A stretch of 64,000 nt of DNA, from assembly GCF_040712315.1 (NCBI RefSeq), contig NC_134021.1, forward strand, positions 30,621,001 to 30,685,000, written 5' to 3'. This DNA comes from Castanea sativa. Taxonomy: Eukaryota; Streptophyta; Magnoliopsida; Fagales; Fagaceae. The notes beneath the pieces were generated by a model. It ran no database searches and had not been told where the DNA came from. It worked only from the letters and a program-made list of their open reading frames with translations. The position numbers were made by a program, and so were the translations under genes. Shown here one piece after another: positions 60,439 to 64,000 of this stretch; position 1 is the first letter of the stretch, and every line of letters starts with the position of its first letter.

Positions 60439-60908
60439 GTTGCCCCCTTACTCCATGGATCCATCGCCTATTTTATACGGATCCATGGAGTCACGGTTTG
60501 CCCTATCCTTGAGAAGCGTGTTTTGATTGACAGGCTAGCCTAAGGTCATTAATGCGGTAGGGACACGTGGCAAGCTTTTAGTGGTTGTTTGCTTGGACAG
60601 AAGCATCCCTTTGTCTTCCGCGCCGTTCCCTCTATATATATGCTGCTTGTTCCTTTCATTTTTACATTTTGGAAAAAAATTTGCTGATCAGAGCGCTACC
60701 ATCCACTTTTCTCGAATCGTCACCTCGTCAATTTGGCATCACCATTCTCTGCAGCCTTCCCATCGCTTTTCTTGTACCATCAAGCTATGAGTATTTTTTC
60801 TCTTATCTCAAGTTTTTATTTTTATTTTTATTTTTATTATATTCGCTTGTCTGTCTTTAGTGTAGACCTAGAGTCGTAGGATTTTTACCCGTCACTTGTA
60901 GGTGTCAG

Positions 60909-63074
60909 ATGTCTAGTGAGGCGTCAAGTGGTCAATCGTATGTCCACGATGGAGCGGGCTAGGATGAGGTGTTTCTGTCAGGTTAAGTAGACCCTAGCAC
61001 CTTCAGCGAGGAAAGGGAACCATCAGCCAACTCTCCTTCCAATATGGAGGATGAGGTGCAGGGTGAGGATGGGTCAAAGTATGATTCGAATGATGACCTA
61101 GACAGCGTAGACCCTCCCATCCAATCCGTCATAAGTCCTAATGGGTTCAGGGAATTTATCATACTTCCATTGTGGATGGTAAATGACTTCGTTTCTACCA
61201 TCAAACCAACACACTTCAATACACTTAGGGAGAAGTACCAAATACCCAACAACATATCCATCAGTCTACCTTTCAAGTCTGAAAAGTGCTACTATAGGGG
61301 TCTTGAAGACGTCAGGGTGTATGAGCAAATGCTAAAAGCAGGGCTTTGCTTCCCATTGAGTGCTCTTTACCGTTGTCTTCTCTAATACCTAGGATTGGCC
61401 GTCTCCCAAATCTCTCCGAATGCCTGAAAGGTTTTCCTGGGTGTAGAAGTTTTGTATAGGGTGATGTCTAATGGGGCACGATGATTAACAGTGGAGGAAT
61501 TCTTTTATTGTTACTGTCCTTTTGAAATCGCCCAATCCAAGGGGATGTATAGTTTCCAACCGTGGGGTCCAGTGCTTAGATTAGTGTGCGAGACCCTGGA
61601 CTCTAACAGGAACTGGAAGGGTCAATACTTTTTCCTCCGTGGGGATAACTGGATGTGTCATCCCAATGACCATGAGTACATGCTTATGGACATGACATGG
61701 GGTATAATGCCCCTGTCTGGTAGGTCTCTGTCCTTATTAGGTTTAATCCATTTTTTAATTTGTTCAATTGCCCTAACTGTCTCTTTTTGCAGCTCGTGAC
61801 CGTCCACAGGTTACTACTGAGCAATTCGGTTTCTTAGAAAAAATCTTTAGGATCACCAAGCTATCGGAGAGGACGTGGGTCAAGCTAGTTTCCTTGGATA
61901 CTCTCCACTGGTATTGCGACGGTCCTGAACCTACTACTGCTGCCCGTAGATACGACGCACGAATTCGCTAACGTAAGTCCGTTGCTTACCCAACCACTTT
62001 TGTGTTATCAGTTACCAATATTCTTACCCGTCCACTTTTGCGCAAAAATGGAAGACAGCAGGAGAAGGGCATTCATTAAGTAGCAAGCCGCTGCTAAGAA
62101 AAAACAAGAAGGGATTCTTCCCTCTAAGACAGGCTCGGCTCACCTGTCCACTAAAAGGCAACCGTCCGACAAATTTGACCGTCAAGCCAAGAAGCAAAAG
62201 GTGGTGATGGGAATAGTTGGGGCAAGCTTCCGGCAGGTTTAAGTTGCCCCCCAAGCTTGGCTTAGGGAAGGGTAAGGGTTTGATGGTAAACCCGGACCCT
62301 ATCAATGAGAAACCTCCCATCCTTCTCCGAGAGGATTCCTAGTACGCCCTTAAGCTAATCACCTCCATCATCAAGGACGTGGACTATAAGGACCTGGGCA
62401 ACCACGCCATTAAAGCAATGTCTGTTCAACCTGACTTAGGTTTGTATCCGTCCCAATATGTTTCCGTTGTATTTTTCTATTATTATCCTTACTCTTTTTT
62501 GTGGTTGGTGTAGGGGGTCCTGATGATGAAGGGGTTGATGGAGCGCTGCCTTTCTCATAAGAAGACATTGGAGCACGTCTGTGCAAAGGCAAACGCAATG
62601 GAGGAAGAGCTGACGAAGTTGAAAGCCTGGAGGGTTCGTCATCAAGAGAAGCTGAAGTTGTCAAAGCAACTCCAAGGTGATTTGGAAAAACAAGTAGAGT
62701 TGTTGGGAAAAACCTTGGAGGATAAAGAGGCTAGTCTCCGTCAGGCGAAGATGGATGCTATACAAGAGTAATGAGACTCTAATACCCTTCTAAGTGAACT
62801 GGGTACATCTTTCGCTGACGGGTTCGATGATTGCCTCTATCAAGTCAAGGCTTCCTTCTCGGACTTGAACCTTTTACACATTAACATTGACCTTGAGGAC
62901 CATACTCTTGCTCACCCCGTTGACACTGAAGGGACGAACGAGCTCTTTGGTGACAACCCTAGTGACGGCGATGCTTAAAAAGCTGATACAAAGAGGTTCG
63001 TTGAGGATGGCACCCGTCAACATTCAGTTCAAATGCTTGATGACAAGGAGGAAACCCCTATTGCCCCCGAGTAG
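60909..63074 (+). pseudogene. Antisense passenger ORF of the Gypsy element ('putative plant transposon protein'-like), decayed
   Basis: The frame opens MSSEASSGQSYVHDGAG and continues, with in-frame stops, through SVDPPIQSV, REKYQIPNNISISLPFKSEK, MLKAGLCFPLSALYRCLL and LTVEEFFYCYCPFEIAQSKG. All of these are in one frame. A GT/AG intron at 61720-61792 joins it to RDRPQVTTEQFGFLEKIF...LHWYCDGPEP. A second donor is at 61973. A basic linker (62049-62430) has a frameshift near 62240. A third intron (62440-62513) leads to a coiled coil (MMKGLMERC...EASLRQAKMDAIQE) and an acidic tail ending DDKEETPIAPE and a TAG. I recall this protein type as a frequent hypothetical in tree genomes carried by retroelements; function unknown. 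At least six stops and one frameshift mean this copy is dead. Confidence 0.7.
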
Positions 63075-63229
63075 TTTTATATTATTTTTATTTTTGTTCA
63101 AGTTTAAAAATGTATCGGAGAATAGTATGTTTGTAAATTTTTTAACCATTGCCTTTTGTAGGCTTTATGTAAACGTACCTTTATGGTGTTTTGATTACAT
63201 GTTTTATAATTTACATCCGTCCGTTTTCC

Positions 63230-63680
63230 ATATGATAATGTTTCATCCTTCTGATAATGTTTCATCCTTCTGATAATGTTTCGTCCAATTTATGGACTTG
63301 TTATATGAGTTTCATCCTTTTAGGATGATTCATCTAGTTTGTGGACTTATTAAATAGGTTTCGTCCTTCATAGAATGATCCGCCCAGTTTATGGACTAAA
63401 TAAATATTATCCTTCATGGGATCTGTCCAGATTTACAGACTTTGTAAATAAATTTCATCCTTCATAGGATGATCCGTCCAGTTTATGGACTTCGTGAATA
63501 AATTTTATCCTTCATAGGATGATCCGTCTTAGTGAATAAATTTCATCATTCATAGGATGATCCGTCTTAGTGAATAAATTTCATCCTTCATAGGATGATC
63601 CGTCCAGTTTATGGACTTCGTAAATAAATTTCATCCTTCATAGGATGATTCGTCCAGTTTATGGACTTTGTAAATAGGAC
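63230..63680. repeat. Minisatellite with a ~50-base unit in the Gypsy element
   Basis: The unit (tttcatccttcataggatga, then tccgtccagtttatggactt, then cgtaaataaa) is repeated about eight times, some copies shortened (for example 'tccgtcttagtgaataaa' at about 63511-63530 and 63563-63582). It lies between pol and the antisense ORF. The motif gtccgtcc also occurs in the LTR and around the ORF. Confidence 0.85.
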
Positions 63681-63862
63681 TTGAAAAACACAATATATCC
63701 TAAATAAACTCCTCTTATTGTGATAAGTAAAATCTTGTCCATGAAAAAATAAAAAACCGCCCTTTGGGCTCTAAAAGTACTGTAGATGATAACAATAGAA
63801 ATTAAAGTTATAAACTAGAAAAATAAACTAGAGATGAGGAGCATTGTCGCCCGTGCCCTTAT

Positions 63863-64000
63863 CTACTGGTAGTATTTCTTCAGGTGTTGCACGTTCCAGG
63901 GGTGCTGCAGCCTTTTTTCGTCTAGCATCTCGAGGTAGTAGGTGCCTTTCCTATGCCATGATGAGATTCTGTATGGTCCCTCCCAATTGGGTCTTAACTT
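63863..64000 (-). CDS. Gypsy pol C-terminus (integrase tail), partial
   Basis: Forty-five residues plus a TAG stop (63863-63865): KLRPNWEGPYRI, then GTYYLEMLDEKRLQHPWN and VQHLKKYYQ. This is the conserved 'WEGPY...GTY.L...G..LP..WN..HLK.YY' end of Gypsy integrases, which binds DNA near the insertion site. The rest of pol lies beyond the right edge, so activity cannot be judged. No stop occurs in the visible part. Confidence 0.8.
   Translation of the reverse strand, partial: KLRPNWEGPYRISSWHRKGTYYLEMLDEKRLQHPWNVQHLKKYYQ

Larger units (their letters stand above)
59836..64000 (-). mobile_element. Gypsy LTR retrotransposon, 3' portion only (runs off the right edge)
   Basis: On the minus strand, in element order: the C-terminal end of pol (64000-63863), a non-coding region with a minisatellite, an oppositely oriented decayed ORF (60909-63074), a purine tract (inverse of gttgcccccttact, 60439-60452) and the 3' LTR (60438-59836). 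Pol similarity to Gypsy integrase ends and the presence of an extra antisense ORF between pol and the 3' LTR fit the Tat-type Gypsy lineage. It was inserted into a LINE ORF1; the LINE-side flank is tagtg (59831-59835). Confidence 0.7.

Noticed and set aside
60072..60860. Several plus-strand frames in and near the Gypsy LTR
   Set aside because: They overlap in different frames within the LTR and leader and lack conserved features.
1..64000. CRISPR arrays, rRNA and intact tRNA genes
   Set aside because: Repeats present are microsatellites, minisatellites and transposons; tRNA-like boxes occur only in SINE contexts.

Overview
The window is nuclear DNA of a eudicot plant, probably a woody one. 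It is AT-rich, with long introns that start GT and end AG, two ordinary plant protein genes, and dense layers of plant transposons: Copia and Gypsy LTR elements, L1-type LINEs, tRNA-derived SINEs, hAT, Mutator-like and Stowaway DNA elements. Several SINE-like and antisense-ORF sequences remind me of Fagaceae (oak or chestnut) genomes, but that placement is an impression from memory.

Layout. 1-5394 is a composite repeat block that recurs in direct orientation at 29443-34907. Both copies carry the same TRIM-like element with a hAT-like insertion, the same SINE with matching target duplication, and the same small foldback MITE, so these insertions predate the duplication. Between the two copies lies a three-exon GT47 (exostosin-family) glycosyltransferase gene (6142-14294). 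Its 5.1-kb second intron contains a foldback element and a hAT element with a perfect 8-bp target duplication. After it come a Mutator-like long-TIR element with a perfect 9-bp duplication (15087-16960), a LINE missing most of its reverse transcriptase (17083-19673), a full-length but decayed Copia element with LTRs, primer-binding site, polypurine tract and 5-bp duplication (20180-25756), and assorted MITE and LTR debris.

The second gene (36937-46939) has ten coding exons that join in frame into a 1081-residue ankyrin + RCC1 + coiled-coil protein of the 'inhibitor of Bruton tyrosine kinase'-like plant family. Its introns hold SINEs and foldback elements.

From about 48 kb onward I see no functional gene. 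There is a ~600-bp tandem repeat, a minus-strand LINE split by a solo LTR, a 5'-truncated Copia element with its 3' LTR, a Stowaway-like MITE, and a minus-strand LINE ORF1 fragment broken by a Gypsy element. Only the 3' part of the Gypsy element is inside the window: its 3' LTR, the C-terminal end of pol on the minus strand, and between them a decayed intron-containing ORF on the opposite strand. That antisense passenger ORF is the most unusual item here.

The two host genes look independent: a probable Golgi glycosyltransferase and a probable regulatory scaffold. The splice models are read by eye from GT/AG sites and frame continuity; no transcript evidence was available.
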